NCBI GenBank assembly: GCA_001828855.1
Contig: MHZT01000030.1
Coordinates: forward strand, 144,320 to 208,319
Origin: Rhodobacterales bacterium RIFCSPHIGHO2_02_FULL_62_130
GTDB taxonomy: Bacteria; Pseudomonadota; Alphaproteobacteria; Rhodobacterales; Rhodobacteraceae
Direction of reading: 5' to 3'
Length of the DNA: 64,000 nt
Part shown: positions 55,340 to 64,000 of the stretch, piece after piece
Numbering within the stretch: the stretch's first letter is position 1
Layout of the letters: every line of letters begins with the position of its first letter
Translations under genes and position numbers: made by a program
Notes under the pieces: model-generated
Told to the model about the DNA's origin: nothing
Databases searched by the model: none
The model's input: the letters and a program-made list of their open reading frames with translations, nothing else

Positions 55340-58066
55340 ATGCTGGGTCTTGGTACGCTTGCTCGGAAGATGTTCGGCACCCCGAATGACCGTCTGGTCA
55401 AATCGGTGCGCCCGCTGGTCGCCAAAATCAACGCGCTGGAACCGCAGTTCGCGGCGCTGTCCGATGACGACATCAAGGCCAAAACGGCCGAGTTTCAAAA
55501 GCGTGTGCAGGAAGGCGGCGAAAGCCTTGATACCCTGCTGCCCGAAGCCTTTGCCAACTGCCGCGAGGCTGCCAAGCGCGCCTTGGGTCTGCGCGCCTTT
55601 GACACCCAGTTGAAGGGGGGCATCTTTCTGCATCAGGGCAACATCGCCGAGATGAAAACGGGTGAGGGCAAGACCCTTGTCGCCACCTTCCCTGCTTATC
55701 TGAATGCGCTGGCGGGCAAGGGCGTGCATGTCGTCACCGTCAACGACTATCTGGCCAAGCGCGACGCCGAATGGATGAGCAAGGTCTACGGTGCCTTGGG
55801 CCTGACCACCGGCGTGGTTTACCCCTATCAGCCCGACGCCGAAAAGCGCGCCGCCTACAAGGCCGATATCACCTATGCCACCAACAACGAGTTGGGCTTT
55901 GACTATCTGCGCGACAACATGAAGGGCAGCATCGAAGAAATGGCCCAGCGGGACCATTTCTTTGCCATCGTCGATGAAGTCGACTCGATCCTGATCGATG
56001 AGGCGCGGACTCCGCTGATCATTTCCGGCCCGTCGCAGGACCGCTCGGAACTGTATCAGCAGGTCGATAAACTGATCCCGTCGCTGACCGAAGATCACTA
56101 CAAGCTGGACGAAAAGACCCGCAACGTCACCTATACCGAAGACGGCAACGAGTTCATCGAACAGGCGCTGCATGCCGTGGGCATCCTGCCCGCTGACCAA
56201 TCGCTGTATGATCCCGAAAGCACCACTATCGTCCACCACGTCACCCAAGCCCTGCGCGCGCACAAGCTGTTCACCAAGGACCAGCAGTATATCGTCCGGG
56301 ACGGCGAGGTGATGCTGATCGACGAATTCACTGGCCGCATGATGAAGGGCCGCCGCTTGTCGGACGGTCTGCATCAGGCAATCGAGGCCAAGGAAGGCGT
56401 GGCGATTCAGCCAGAAAACGTCACCCTCGCCTCGGTCACTTTCCAGAACTACTTCCGCCTTTATAACAAACTGGCGGGCATGACCGGCACTGCAGCCACT
56501 GAGGCCGACGAATTCATGGAAATCTACAAACTGGGCGTGGTCGAGGTTCCGACCAACCGCCCGGTGCAGCGCAAAGACGAGCATGACGCCGTCTACCGCA
56601 CATCGCGCGAGAAATTCGAAGGCATCGTTAAAACCATCCAAGAGGCTCATGCCACGGGCCAGCCGATCCTTGTCGGCACCACCAGCATCGACAAATCCGA
56701 ATTTCTCTCGGGGCTTCTGACAGCAGCAGGTATTCCGCACAACGTCCTGAACGCGCGCCAGCACGAACAAGAGGCGCAGATTGTCGCCGACGCTGGCAAG
56801 CTGGGCGCAGTGACCATCGCCACCAACATGGCCGGACGCGGCACCGACATCAAACTGGGCGGCAACGTCGAATTCAAGGTGATGGAGGCGATTACTGTCG
56901 ACCCGCACCTGCACCCTGACGAAGTGCGCGCCCGTGTCGAGGCCGACCACAAGGCCGATGAAGAGGCGGTCAAGGCCGCTGGCGGTCTGTTTGTTCTGGC
57001 CACCGAACGCCACGAATCCCGCCGTATCGACAACCAGCTGCGTGGCCGCTCGGGCCGTCAGGGCGACCCTGGCCGCTCGGCGTTCTTCCTGTCGCTGGAA
57101 GACGATCTGATGCGGATTTTTGGCTCGGAGCGTCTGGACAACGTGCTGTCCAAGCTGGGCATGAAAGAGGGCGAGGCGATTGTTCACCCGTGGGTCAACA
57201 AATCGCTGGAACGCGCGCAGGCTAAGGTCGAAGGCCGCAACTTCGACATCCGCAAGCAATTGCTGAAATTCGATGATGTGATGAACGACCAGCGCAAGGC
57301 GATTTTCGGTCAGCGCCGCGAAGTCATGGAAACAGAAGATCTGGCAGAAATCGTGCAGGATATGCGGCATCAGGTCATTGATGATCTGGTCGATGGCCAC
57401 CTGCCGCCCAAGTCCTACGTTGACAAATGGGATGTGCAGGGCCTTCACGCCGCTGTCATCGAAAAGCTGAACATGAACTTGCCGGTTGCCGCTTGGGCCA
57501 CCGAAGAAGGCGTCGACCAAGATGTTGTGCGCGAGCGCTTGGTCGAAGCCTCTGACAAGATGATGGACGAAAAGCTGCAAGCCTTTGGCGAAACCGCGAT
57601 GCGGACCGTTGAGAAGCAACTGCTGCTGCAAACCATCGATGCGAAATGGCGCGAACATCTGCTGCGTCTTGAACACCTGCGCTCGGTCGTGTCCTTCCGT
57701 GGCTATGCCCAGCGTGACCCTCTTTCGGAATACAAGACCGAGGCCTTTACGCTGTTCGAATCCATGCTGAATTCCTTGCGCGTGGAAGTTACGCAAAAGC
57801 TGGCCCAGATCCGGCCGTTGTCGCAAGAAGAACAGCAAGCGATGCTGGCGCAATACCTTGCCCAACAGCAAGCCGCCCAACATCCCGCTCCAGCCCCTGC
57901 CGAACCGGCGCAGGCCGCTGAACCTGCAGCGTCCGAACCTGCCAGCACCCGCCTTGCCGGTTTTGACGAAACCAACCCTGCCACATGGGGCAACCCCAGC
58001 CGCAACGACAATTGTCCGTGTGGCTCTGGCGAGAAATTCAAACACTGTCACGGCAGGATTGTTTGA
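55340..58066 (+). CDS. secA: Preprotein translocase ATPase SecA
   Basis: A 908-residue motor of the Sec translocon. NBD1 has Walker A MKTGEGKT at 105-112 and DEAD-like [15 protein letters not shown] near 215. The preprotein cross-linking domain, NBD2 ([15 protein letters not shown] near 495) and helical wing are present. The C-terminal zinc-binding SEC-C tail ([14 protein letters not shown]) for SecB is complete after an Ala/Pro/Gln-rich linker. The ATG follows GGAGAAAAC. It is monocistronic, with a terminator immediately after. Confidence 0.98.
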   Translation: MLGLGTLARKMFGTPNDRLVKSVRPLVAKINALEPQFAALSDDDIKAKTAEFQKRVQEGGESLDTLLPEAFANCREAAKRALGLRAFDTQLKGGIFLHQGNIAEMKTGEGKTLVATFPAYLNALAGKGVHVVTVNDYLAKRDAEWMSKVYGALGLTTGVVYPYQPDAEKRAAYKADITYATNNELGFDYLRDNMKGSIEEMAQRDHFFAIVDEVDSILIDEARTPLIISGPSQDRSELYQQVDKLIPSLTEDHYKLDEKTRNVTYTEDGNEFIEQALHAVGILPADQSLYDPESTTIVHHVTQALRAHKLFTKDQQYIVRDGEVMLIDEFTGRMMKGRRLSDGLHQAIEAKEGVAIQPENVTLASVTFQNYFRLYNKLAGMTGTAATEADEFMEIYKLGVVEVPTNRPVQRKDEHDAVYRTSREKFEGIVKTIQEAHATGQPILVGTTSIDKSEFLSGLLTAAGIPHNVLNARQHEQEAQIVADAGKLGAVTIATNMAGRGTDIKLGGNVEFKVMEAITVDPHLHPDEVRARVEADHKADEEAVKAAGGLFVLATERHESRRIDNQLRGRSGRQGDPGRSAFFLSLEDDLMRIFGSERLDNVLSKLGMKEGEAIVHPWVNKSLERAQAKVEGRNFDIRKQLLKFDDVMNDQRKAIFGQRREVMETEDLAEIVQDMRHQVIDDLVDGHLPPKSYVDKWDVQGLHAAVIEKLNMNLPVAAWATEEGVDQDVVRERLVEASDKMMDEKLQAFGETAMRTVEKQLLLQTIDAKWREHLLRLEHLRSVVSFRGYAQRDPLSEYKTEAFTLFESMLNSLRVEVTQKLAQIRPLSQEEQQAMLAQYLAQQQAAQHPAPAPAEPAQAAEPAASEPASTRLAGFDETNPATWGNPSRNDNCPCGSGEKFKHCHGRIV

Positions 58067-58071
58067 TAAAT

Positions 58072-58098
58072 AAAAGCCCGGCAATTGCCGGGCTTTTT
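58072..58098 (+). terminator. Intrinsic terminator of secA
   Basis: AAAAGCCCGGCA pairs with TGCCGGGCTTTTT around a tiny AATT-centred palindrome, starting 6 bases after the secA stop. Confidence 0.9.
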
Positions 58099-58113
58099 CA
58101 TTCAAGCAAGATT

Positions 58114-58189
58114 TGGTGACCCCGGATGGATTCGAACCATCGACCTGCCGCTTAGGAGGCGGCCGCTCTATCCCCTGAGCTACGAGGCC
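58114..58189 (-). tRNA. tRNA-Arg (anticodon CCT)
   Basis: A 76-base tRNA on the reverse strand with encoded CCA. Acceptor GGCCTCG pairs with CGGGGTC (two G-U pairs). Anticodon stem GCCGC/GCGGC encloses loop CTCCTAA, giving anticodon CCT for codon AGG. The T arm is GATGG-TTCGAAT-CCATC. It is followed directly by the secA terminator region; no integrated element is attached to it. Confidence 0.95.
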
Positions 58190-58358
58190 GGTTCACTGAC
58201 CATGCGCTCTACATGCGGAAAAATCGGATCGGTTGCAACAGCGCTATAGAGGGGGAATTTAAGGGGGAGTGAATTTTTGGCCCACCACCCCCCCTTAGGG
58301 TCCGTTGCGTCTGGGTTGAGAGCTTGCAGGACGCGCAGGATATCGCCAGCACTTTGGC

Positions 58359-58372
58359 TGTTACCGCTAACA
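58359..58372. promoter_or_regulatory. LacI/GntR-type operator
   Basis: TGTTACCGCTAACA is a near-perfect palindrome with the central CG typical of LacI-family operators and close to the GntR (gluconate) box. It lies 60 bases before the LacI-family start codon. A second partial copy, GGCGCTAACA, lies at 58408-58417. Autoregulation is likely. Confidence 0.55.
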
Positions 58373-58431
58373 TATCGCATTTTGCGGGGTTGGACAAGGG
58401 GTGTTTTGGCGCTAACAAGGGGAAAGACCTT

Positions 58432-59484
58432 ATGCACAGGGCAGTTCTCGCCGTGACAAAGCCGCCAATTCCCGATCCCCGCCGCACTTTGACCCTGCGG
58501 GATGTCTCCGAAGCCTCGGGCGTGTCGGAGATGACTGTCAGTCGCGTGTTGCGAAATCGCGGCGATGTGTCAGAGGCCACGCGCGAAAAGGTGCTGGAGG
58601 CCGCGCGCAGCCTTGGCTATGTGCCGAACAAGATCGCAGGCGCGCTTGCCAGCCAGCGGGTCAACCTTGTCGGCGTGATTATCCCCTCGCTGTCGAACAT
58701 GGTCTTTCCCGAAGTGATGACCGGTATTTCCGAGGTGCTGGAAGATACCGGTCTGCAACCCGTCGTGGGTGTCACCAACTATTCGCCTGACCGCGAAGAA
58801 TCGGTGCTGTATGAGATGCTGTCGTGGCGGCCTTCGGGCGTTATCATCGCAGGGCTGGAACATACCGAAGCCGCGCAGGCCATGTTGGCCCAAGCCGGCA
58901 TCCCGATTGTCGAGATCATGGACATCGACGGCACGCCGGTTGACAGCGCGGTGGGTATTTCCCACCGCCGCGCGGGCCGCAAGATGGCCGAGGCGATCAT
59001 CGCCGCAGGCTATCGCAACATTGCCTTCCTTGGCACCATGATGCCCTATGACCACCGCGCCCGCAAACGCCTTGAGGGCTTTGAAGAGGCACTGGCCAAG
59101 GCTGGCCTTGCGCTGGTGGACCGCGAATTCTACTCGGGCGGCTCGGCTTTGCTGAAGGGCCGCGAGATGACCGAAGCGGTGCTAACCCGCAGCCCGCAGG
59201 TCGATTTCCTGTATTACTCCAATGATATGATCGGCGCGGGTGGGTTGCTGTATTGCCTGCACAAAGGCATCGACGTTCCGGGCCGCATCGGTCTTGCAGG
59301 CTTTAACGGAGTAGAGCTGCTGGACGGGCTACCGCGCAAACTGGCCACGATGGATGCCTGCCGCCTCGAGATTGGCCGTCGCGCCGCTGAGATTATCGCA
59401 GGCAAGCGCCCGAATGGCGTTGTCGGCGGCGAGGTGATTGAGTTGTTTCCCACGCTGCAAAAGGGCGATACCATCCGCGACTGA
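58432..59484 (+). CDS. LacI-family transcriptional regulator (GntR-like)
   Basis: A 350-residue repressor. The N-terminal lac-type helix-turn-helix is LRDVSEASGVSEMTVSRVLRNRG at about residues 22-44, followed by the hinge helix NKIAGALASQR. The periplasmic-binding-protein-like effector domain starts NLVGVIIPSLSNMVF. It resembles the gluconate repressor branch. ATG 58432 with AAGGGGAAA upstream is preferred over an extension to 58324 that would overlap its own operator. No sugar gene is adjacent, so the target genes are probably elsewhere; a palindrome matching its family lies in its own leader. Confidence 0.9.
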   Translation: MHRAVLAVTKPPIPDPRRTLTLRDVSEASGVSEMTVSRVLRNRGDVSEATREKVLEAARSLGYVPNKIAGALASQRVNLVGVIIPSLSNMVFPEVMTGISEVLEDTGLQPVVGVTNYSPDREESVLYEMLSWRPSGVIIAGLEHTEAAQAMLAQAGIPIVEIMDIDGTPVDSAVGISHRRAGRKMAEAIIAAGYRNIAFLGTMMPYDHRARKRLEGFEEALAKAGLALVDREFYSGGSALLKGREMTEAVLTRSPQVDFLYYSNDMIGAGGLLYCLHKGIDVPGRIGLAGFNGVELLDGLPRKLATMDACRLEIGRRAAEIIAGKRPNGVVGGEVIELFPTLQKGDTIRD

Positions 59485-59502
59485 CCGGGGGCAGCCCGGC
59501 CG

Positions 59503-59530
59503 GTGTAGGGTGCGTGATTTCACGCACCTA
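59503..59530 (-). repeat. 28-bp palindromic repeat, copy 2
   Basis: Reverse complement of the repeat at 46448-46475, identical outside the four-base loop (AAAT instead of CCAG). It lies 18 bases after the LacI-family stop and 60 bases before the glutathione peroxidase start. Confidence 0.65.
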
Positions 59531-59590
59531 TCTGTGATGATCCAAATCGTCATTTCCGGCGTATCTTTTGCAAAAGCAAAGGATACATCG

Positions 59591-60130
59591 ATGCAGCTTC
59601 TTTCGCGCCTTGGACTGACACTTGCACTTGCCGTCGCCGCTGTGCCTTTGGCCAAGGCCGAAACCGATGCACCCGCCTTCAGTTTCCCCAACATCGATGG
59701 CGGAACGCTGAACACGGCTGATTGGCGCGGCAAGCCCGTGCTGGTGGTCAATACCGCCTCAATGTGTGGCTATACACCGCAATATACCGAGTTGCAGGCG
59801 CTTTCCGATCAGTATGAAGGCAGGGCAATTGTGCTGGCAGTGCCATCGGATGATTTCAATCAGGAATACGCCACAGATGCCGAGGTGAAAGAATTCTGCG
59901 AGTTGAACTACAGCCTGACCCTGCCGATGGCCACCATTCAGCACGTTGCCGAGGGCGATGTTCATCCACTTTATGCTTGGGTGCGCGACCAGCACGGCTT
60001 TGTTCCGGGTTGGAATTTCAACAAGGTTCTGCTTGGGCCGGATGGTAAATTTGTGCAGGCTTGGGGATCAAACACAAAACCGACATCCGGTGCGATCACC
60101 AAGGTGATGGACACGCTTGTCAACGGTTGA
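59591..60130 (+). CDS. Periplasmic glutathione peroxidase-family protein
   Basis: A 179-residue thiol peroxidase of the glutathione peroxidase family, with a Sec signal peptide over about residues 1-23 (LGLTLALAVAAVPLAKA). The peroxidatic residue is Cys59 in NTASMCGYTPQYTELQAL, not selenocysteine. A second cysteine in VKEFCELNY could serve as the resolving Cys, and the catalytic Trp region is PGWNFNKVLL. Export is unusual for bacterial BtuE-type enzymes and suggests lipid or hydroperoxide defence in the periplasm with thioredoxin-like reductants. ATG 59591 gives the full signal peptide. Confidence 0.87.
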   Translation: MQLLSRLGLTLALAVAAVPLAKAETDAPAFSFPNIDGGTLNTADWRGKPVLVVNTASMCGYTPQYTELQALSDQYEGRAIVLAVPSDDFNQEYATDAEVKEFCELNYSLTLPMATIQHVAEGDVHPLYAWVRDQHGFVPGWNFNKVLLGPDGKFVQAWGSNTKPTSGAITKVMDTLVNG

Positions 60131-60221
60131 TCCCTAGCAAGGTCTGCGGCGCGCCAGTGTCGCGGGCTTTCTATTCCTTTGTCAGTTCTGAAAGACCCGG
60201 AAATCCCTCCAAAACGGCCCG

Positions 60222-61433
60222 TCAGGGCGCGATGCGCGCGGCAATCCGTACGCCATCGCTGATCCGGTTGCCCGGGTAAGCGATGACCTGATCGCCGTCA
60301 TCCAGTCCGGAAAGCACCTCGGCCATCGCTTCGGCAGAATGCCCGATCGTAACCGGTGTCATTACCGCATACCCATTTACCGCCCTAAAAACGGCCCATG
60401 CGCCGTTCTGCCTGAACAGTGCGCTTTGAGGCACCTGACGGCTGGCTGGGCTAGACCAGATAACGATTTGCACGAAGACCCGATAGCCATCGCCCAGACC
60501 GGAACGGGCTTCGGCGGGGGTAGTGAAATCCAGATGCAACCGCACGCGCTGTTCCTCAATGCCAAGGGCCGAAACCCGCGTAAAGCCGGTCGGATCAATT
60601 CGGGCAACCTTGGCATCAAGCCGATTGTCGCCTCCCCAGCGGTCGATGTGGGCCTGCGCGCCCGGCGGCACACGCACCGCATCGCTGGACAACAGATCAG
60701 CCTCGATCTGCAAATCTTGCAGGTCCGCGATGGCCAATAGCACCTCGCCTGCCTGCACCGGACGGGCGTTCAGGTCTGTCACAGCCAAAACCGTACCGGA
60801 CTGCGGCGCGGTGATCCTGATGCAGCAATCCCCCGCTGCCATCTCGGCAGCCGCAGTTTCCGGCCCGAAGAGTTGCGCCTGCATGCGGGCCAGTGTGGCG
60901 CGATGCAGGTCCAGATCGAACCGCGCTGTTTCCAGCGTGGCGGATGCCGCGCTGGCCTTTTGCACGCTGTCTTCCAATATGCGTTGCGCGATTGTTCCGC
61001 GCTCTGCCAGCGCGCGGTTGCGAGCAAGCTGGGCTTCGGCAAGCGAGGCATCTGCCTGCGCTTGGGCCAAAACCACTTCGGCCAAGCGCAGTGCGGCTTC
61101 GGCCTCGGTGACGGCGGCTTCGGCTTGGGCGCGGGCGCGGGCATCAAGGAAGGGTGGCACTGCAGGGCGAATTCGGGCAACCTCGGTTTCACCTTTCACG
61201 ACCTGATCACCTTCGCGCAACTCAGAGCGGGCCAGTGTGCCGGCAATCGGGGTCGAGACCGTCCATGTCTCGCGCACGCGGGTGACCCCTTCGGTGGCAA
61301 CAGTGACTTCCATCGGTGCGGTCTGCACAGCCACCAGATCAACCAAGACTGGTTCAGGCCATAGCACCCAGACCGCCGCCGCACCCACCGCCAGCGCCGT
61401 TCCTGCCGCCATGACCGCCTTTATTGCCCGCAT
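60222..61433 (-). CDS. HlyD/RND-type periplasmic adaptor of an ABC exporter
   Basis: A 403-residue membrane-fusion protein. An N-terminal anchor spans about residues 8-26 (MAAGTALAVGAAAVWVLW). A barrel-sandwich lipoyl half, long alpha-helical hairpin (AQAEAAVTEAEAALRLAEVV and onward) and second lipoyl half follow, and the beta-barrel domain ends in VPQSALFRQNGAWAVF. It starts 4 bases after the permease stop and is the third gene of an ATPase-permease-adaptor operon, resembling DevABC/MacAB-like exporters. The substrate is unknown. Confidence 0.88.
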   Translation of the reverse strand: MRAIKAVMAAGTALAVGAAAVWVLWPEPVLVDLVAVQTAPMEVTVATEGVTRVRETWTVSTPIAGTLARSELREGDQVVKGETEVARIRPAVPPFLDARARAQAEAAVTEAEAALRLAEVVLAQAQADASLAEAQLARNRALAERGTIAQRILEDSVQKASAASATLETARFDLDLHRATLARMQAQLFGPETAAAEMAAGDCCIRITAPQSGTVLAVTDLNARPVQAGEVLLAIADLQDLQIEADLLSSDAVRVPPGAQAHIDRWGGDNRLDAKVARIDPTGFTRVSALGIEEQRVRLHLDFTTPAEARSGLGDGYRVFVQIVIWSSPASRQVPQSALFRQNGAWAVFRAVNGYAVMTPVTIGHSAEAMAEVLSGLDDGDQVIAYPGNRISDGVRIAARIAP

Positions 61434-61437
61434 CGCC

Positions 61438-63802
61438 CTATTCCTTCTGCTTCAGGGCCATTACCAGATCGATCCCGTCCAGTCGCCGCCGCACCCAAAG
61501 CGACGAGACCAGCGCTGCCACGAACACCAGAACCGAGGCCAGCGCATAGCTGTCAGAGGTGATCCGAAACGGCAGGCTGACGATATCTGTCGAAAACCCG
61601 CTATGGACCAAGGCGGCAAAACCATAACCCAACCCCCAGCCTGGCGGAATCGCCAAGACCGTCAGAAACATCATCTCGCCCACCAGAACATAGCCCACCT
61701 CGGCCCGTGAAAATCCCAAAACCCGCAGCGAGGCCAGTTCATGCGCCCGCTCTGCAAGTTGAATACGAGCGGCATTATAAACCACTCCGACAGCGATCAG
61801 CATGCCAAGCGAGGAAAAGATCACCGTCACGATGCGGATTGACTCGGCCATCGTGGCATCGATCTGTTGCTTCACATCCGTCCACAGTGTCAGCCCCGCA
61901 ATCGCAGGTGTGGTTTTCACGCGGGCATAAAGTGCGGGCAGCGCCAGCGGATCGATCAGAAGATGCAACTGGTTGACCTGCGGCGGTTGCCGCAGCAGCC
62001 GAAACAACGCAGGCGCAGACATATGCACCTCTTCGCCAAGGCTTTGGCGGATTATAGCACTGACTTCTACGTCCCAAACCTCGCGCGGTGGGGTCAGCAA
62101 TTCCACCTCCAAGTGTGCGCCCAACCCGACGCCCAACACCTCTGCCAGGCGCTCCGGCAGGATCAACCCTTCGGACGGCAGCGCCGCAACCTGTCCGTTT
62201 GCACCCAAAACACGGGTGAGTTCAGCGTCCTCGTTGCGCCCCTGTAACGTGGTCAAGCGGCTGGCCGCGCCATGCACCAACCGCACTGGCAGGGCAAACC
62301 CACCCTCGGCAACCCGCACACCGGGCAGATGCAAGGCTTCGATCACGGCAATGTCGTTCACCGGGGCCGCCAGCATCAATGTCATATCCTGTCGGTTGGA
62401 CTGCACGAAAACCTCGTCCATCAGCAGATCCATCGCGTCAAAGATATAAAAACACGCCACCAGCACGGCGACCGACGCGGCCACACCAAAGAATGTCACA
62501 GCCGCCCTCCCCGGCCAGCGGGTGACCGAGCGCAGGATCATCATGGTCGTTTGCCGCAGCGCCAGCCAATGCCCCATCCGGTCCACCCAACCGCGCCGAA
62601 AGGCTGGCGGGGTAGGGGGGGGACATCGCAACCGCCGGTGCCAGCCGTGCCGAGGACCACACCGCTCGCAGCGCCCCCAGCACCACCGTCGCCATCCCCA
62701 GAATCGCCGCCAACCCGATCGCACCAAAGCCGGGGTCATAGATCAGAAACGGAAAGCGGAAGAACTGGCGATACATGCCCGTCATCCACTGCCCCGCCCA
62801 CCAGCCCGAGGCCAAGCCCAGCCCGACGCCGAACACCCCGATACCCATGCTCATTTTCAGATAATGCGCGGCAATGTCAGAGGTGGCATAGCCCAAGGCC
62901 TTGAGTAGCCCGATCTGCGACCTCTCCAGCGCGATCAGGCGGCCTAGAACCATATTCACCAGAAAGGCCGAAACGATCAGAAAGACCGGCGGCATAAAAA
63001 CCGCGATGGTCGTCAACTCTTGCAGTTCGCTGTTCAGAAAGACATGGCTGGTCTGGCGATCCCGACCATATGCACCCGTGCCGCCATGCGGGGCCAAAAG
63101 GCGGTCCAGCGCCGCGATAACGGCATCCTCATCGGCATCGCGTGCAAGACTTAATGTCAGATCGTTGAAAGCCCCATCCAGATCGGTGGCGGTGGCCATA
63201 GCCGTCTCGTTCATCCAGATCAGGCCGAAATGCCGGTCGTCAGGCATGATCGATCCCGGCCCGATGGCATAGATGAACTCTGGCGACAGGATCAGCCCCG
63301 ACACCCGTAGCAGGCGGCGCTGGCCTTTCAGGGTGATTGCCAAAGGATCACCCGGAACCAGCCCATTGGCCTCGGCAAAGGGTTCTGACAGCAAGACCTC
63401 ATCTGGCCGCTGCGGATCGGGCATCCGGCCTGATCGCAGCAAAGGCAGGTTGAGCCGGGGGCTTGCAGCATCGGGCAAGGACAGCACGCGGGCGGTCGCG
63501 GGCTCCGTCATGCCTGCAAGATCCAGAACGGCAGGCACCACGATCCGCGCCTCGGCTTGGGCAACACCATCAATCGCCAAGACCTGCTCCAGCAGGCTGC
63601 GTGGCGCACGGGTTACTCCGGCGAAGACATCGGCAAAACGGTGCCGCTCATAAAACGTAGCGCGGGTTTCCGACAGAGATCGCAATGTGCCATTGGCCAT
63701 GACCAACACCATCAATCCACAGCCCAAGACCAGCGCGATTGCAATGGTTTGCGCCCAGATGCGTCGCAGATCGCGCAGCAACTTGGCATCCAGGGCGCGC
63801 AT
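61438..63802 (-). pseudogene. FtsX-type ABC permease split by a +1 frameshift in a G8 tract
   Basis: Two frames together make one MacB/DevC-like permease of about 787 residues. The first part (63802 to about 62616) has an N-terminal span (IALVLGCGLMVLVMANGTL), a periplasmic MacB-PCD-like domain and three spans of FtsX repeat one, ending VWSSARLAPAVAMSPP. The second part continues in the next frame with TPPAFRRGWVDRMG, a further span, the second periplasmic domain and FtsX repeat two, ending VMALKQKE at 61438. The break is a run of eight C on the coding strand (62615-62622 as G); seven would restore one open frame. It could be a sequencing error, a real null mutation or a switchable tract. Confidence 0.85.
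62615..62622. repeat. G8 homopolymer at the permease frameshift
   Basis: Eight consecutive G (C on the coding strand) at the exact point where the permease frames exchange. A loss of one base gives S-P-P-T-P-P and rejoins both halves. Confidence 0.8.
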
Positions 63803-64000
63803 CACCAACTGACCTGCGCGGGGGCGACGGGTGAGGGGTTGCGGAAGTCGCTGGAAATCCTGCCGTCTGCCATCACGATCACCCTGTCGGCAATCGCCTG
63901 AATCGCGGCGTTATGCGTGATCAGCACGGTCGCCGCCCCCAAGGTACGGTTCACCTCGACCAACGCCTCAAGCACGGTGATCCCGGTCTTGCTGTCCAGC
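63802..64000 (-). CDS. ABC transporter ATPase, 3' end only
   Basis: The last 65 codons of an ABC ATPase. The D-loop LDSKTG, then the switch region TVLITHNAAIQAIADRVIVMADGRI with the H-loop histidine (shown in part), and a C-terminal tail ending QVSW. The stop overlaps the permease ATG (TGATG). It is the energy subunit of the exporter formed with the frameshifted permease and the HlyD-type adaptor. Its start and Walker motifs lie beyond the right edge. Confidence 0.88.
   Translation of the reverse strand, partial: LDSKTGITVLEALVEVNRTLGAATVLITHNAAIQAIADRVIVMADGRISSDFRNPSPVAPAQVSW

Noticed and set aside
55049-58105. A 1018-residue open frame opposite secA, and other long antisense frames opposite gyrB, dnaK, nusA, infB and dnaA
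   Set aside because: GC-rich genes commonly leave long antisense frames; these show no family motifs while the opposite strand encodes complete housekeeping proteins.
58114-58189. tRNA-Arg as an attachment site of an integrated element
   Set aside because: The 3' side runs straight into the secA terminator and secA, the other side into a LacI regulator; no integrase and no repeated tRNA end.

Overview
The window reads as an ordinary chromosomal segment of an alphaproteobacterium of the Rhodobacteraceae/Paracoccaceae type; the genus cannot be fixed from sequence alone. Grounds for this placement: GC-rich coding DNA, an uninterrupted series of housekeeping genes, an NDUFA9-like complex I protein, a short RNase D directly ahead of kdsD-lptCAB, a flagellin start of the SxIMTNTSAMVALQT type, and a rpsT-dnaA-dnaN-recF-gyrB block. 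Genes cover almost all of it, with many 1-4 base stop/start overlaps, and there is no prophage, CRISPR array or intact insertion sequence.

Layout. 1-2.6 kb: gltD (cut by the left edge), uppP and an NDUFA9-like gene. 2.75-7.7 kb: tRNA-Leu, then a forward lipopolysaccharide block rnd-kdsD-lptC-lptA-lptB followed by hpf and ptsN, with no rpoN between lptB and hpf. 7.7-16.9 kb: a reverse-strand surface polysaccharide cluster (cysQ, kdsB, a GT2, galU, a GT4-like enzyme, another GT2-type enzyme, a beta-1,6-GlcNAc-transferase-like protein and a two-part sulfotransferase), with a polysaccharide-export permease divergent from it. 18-22 kb: dnaK-dnaJ behind a heat-shock-type promoter, then radC. 22-25.3 kb: a methyltransferase, a periplasmic binding-protein/OmpA fusion and a membrane-anchored unknown. 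25.5-37.7 kb: rpe-gph, gyrB, a LysE-type exporter, a VOC protein, recF, dnaN, dnaA, rpsT, an enoyl-CoA hydratase, mutM, ubiE, and ubiB up to 39.2 kb.

39.2-44.4 kb is a damaged flagellar locus: flgD, fliK, a flgJ-like gene, a FlgN-like gene, then the first 47 codons of a flagellin gene joined at a 9-base shared sequence to the 3' end of a reverse-strand flgE, followed by motB. 44.7-58.1 kb: a GntR regulator, a CorA-type transporter, rimP-nusA-ylxR-infB, mutT, argJ, a parvulin and secA. 58.1-64 kb: tRNA-Arg, a LacI-family regulator, a periplasmic glutathione peroxidase, and a DevABC/MacAB-like exporter whose FtsX-type permease carries a +1 frameshift in a G8 tract; its ATPase gene runs off the right edge.

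I did not find a convincingly new multi-gene system. The best leads are the fliC/flgE junction, homopolymer tracts at the permease and in the gyrB promoter spacer, an array of 17-bp operator-like repeats upstream of gltD, an attenuator-like leader before rimP-nusA, and two dispersed palindromic repeat families. Functions are read from family resemblance by eye; no database search was run.
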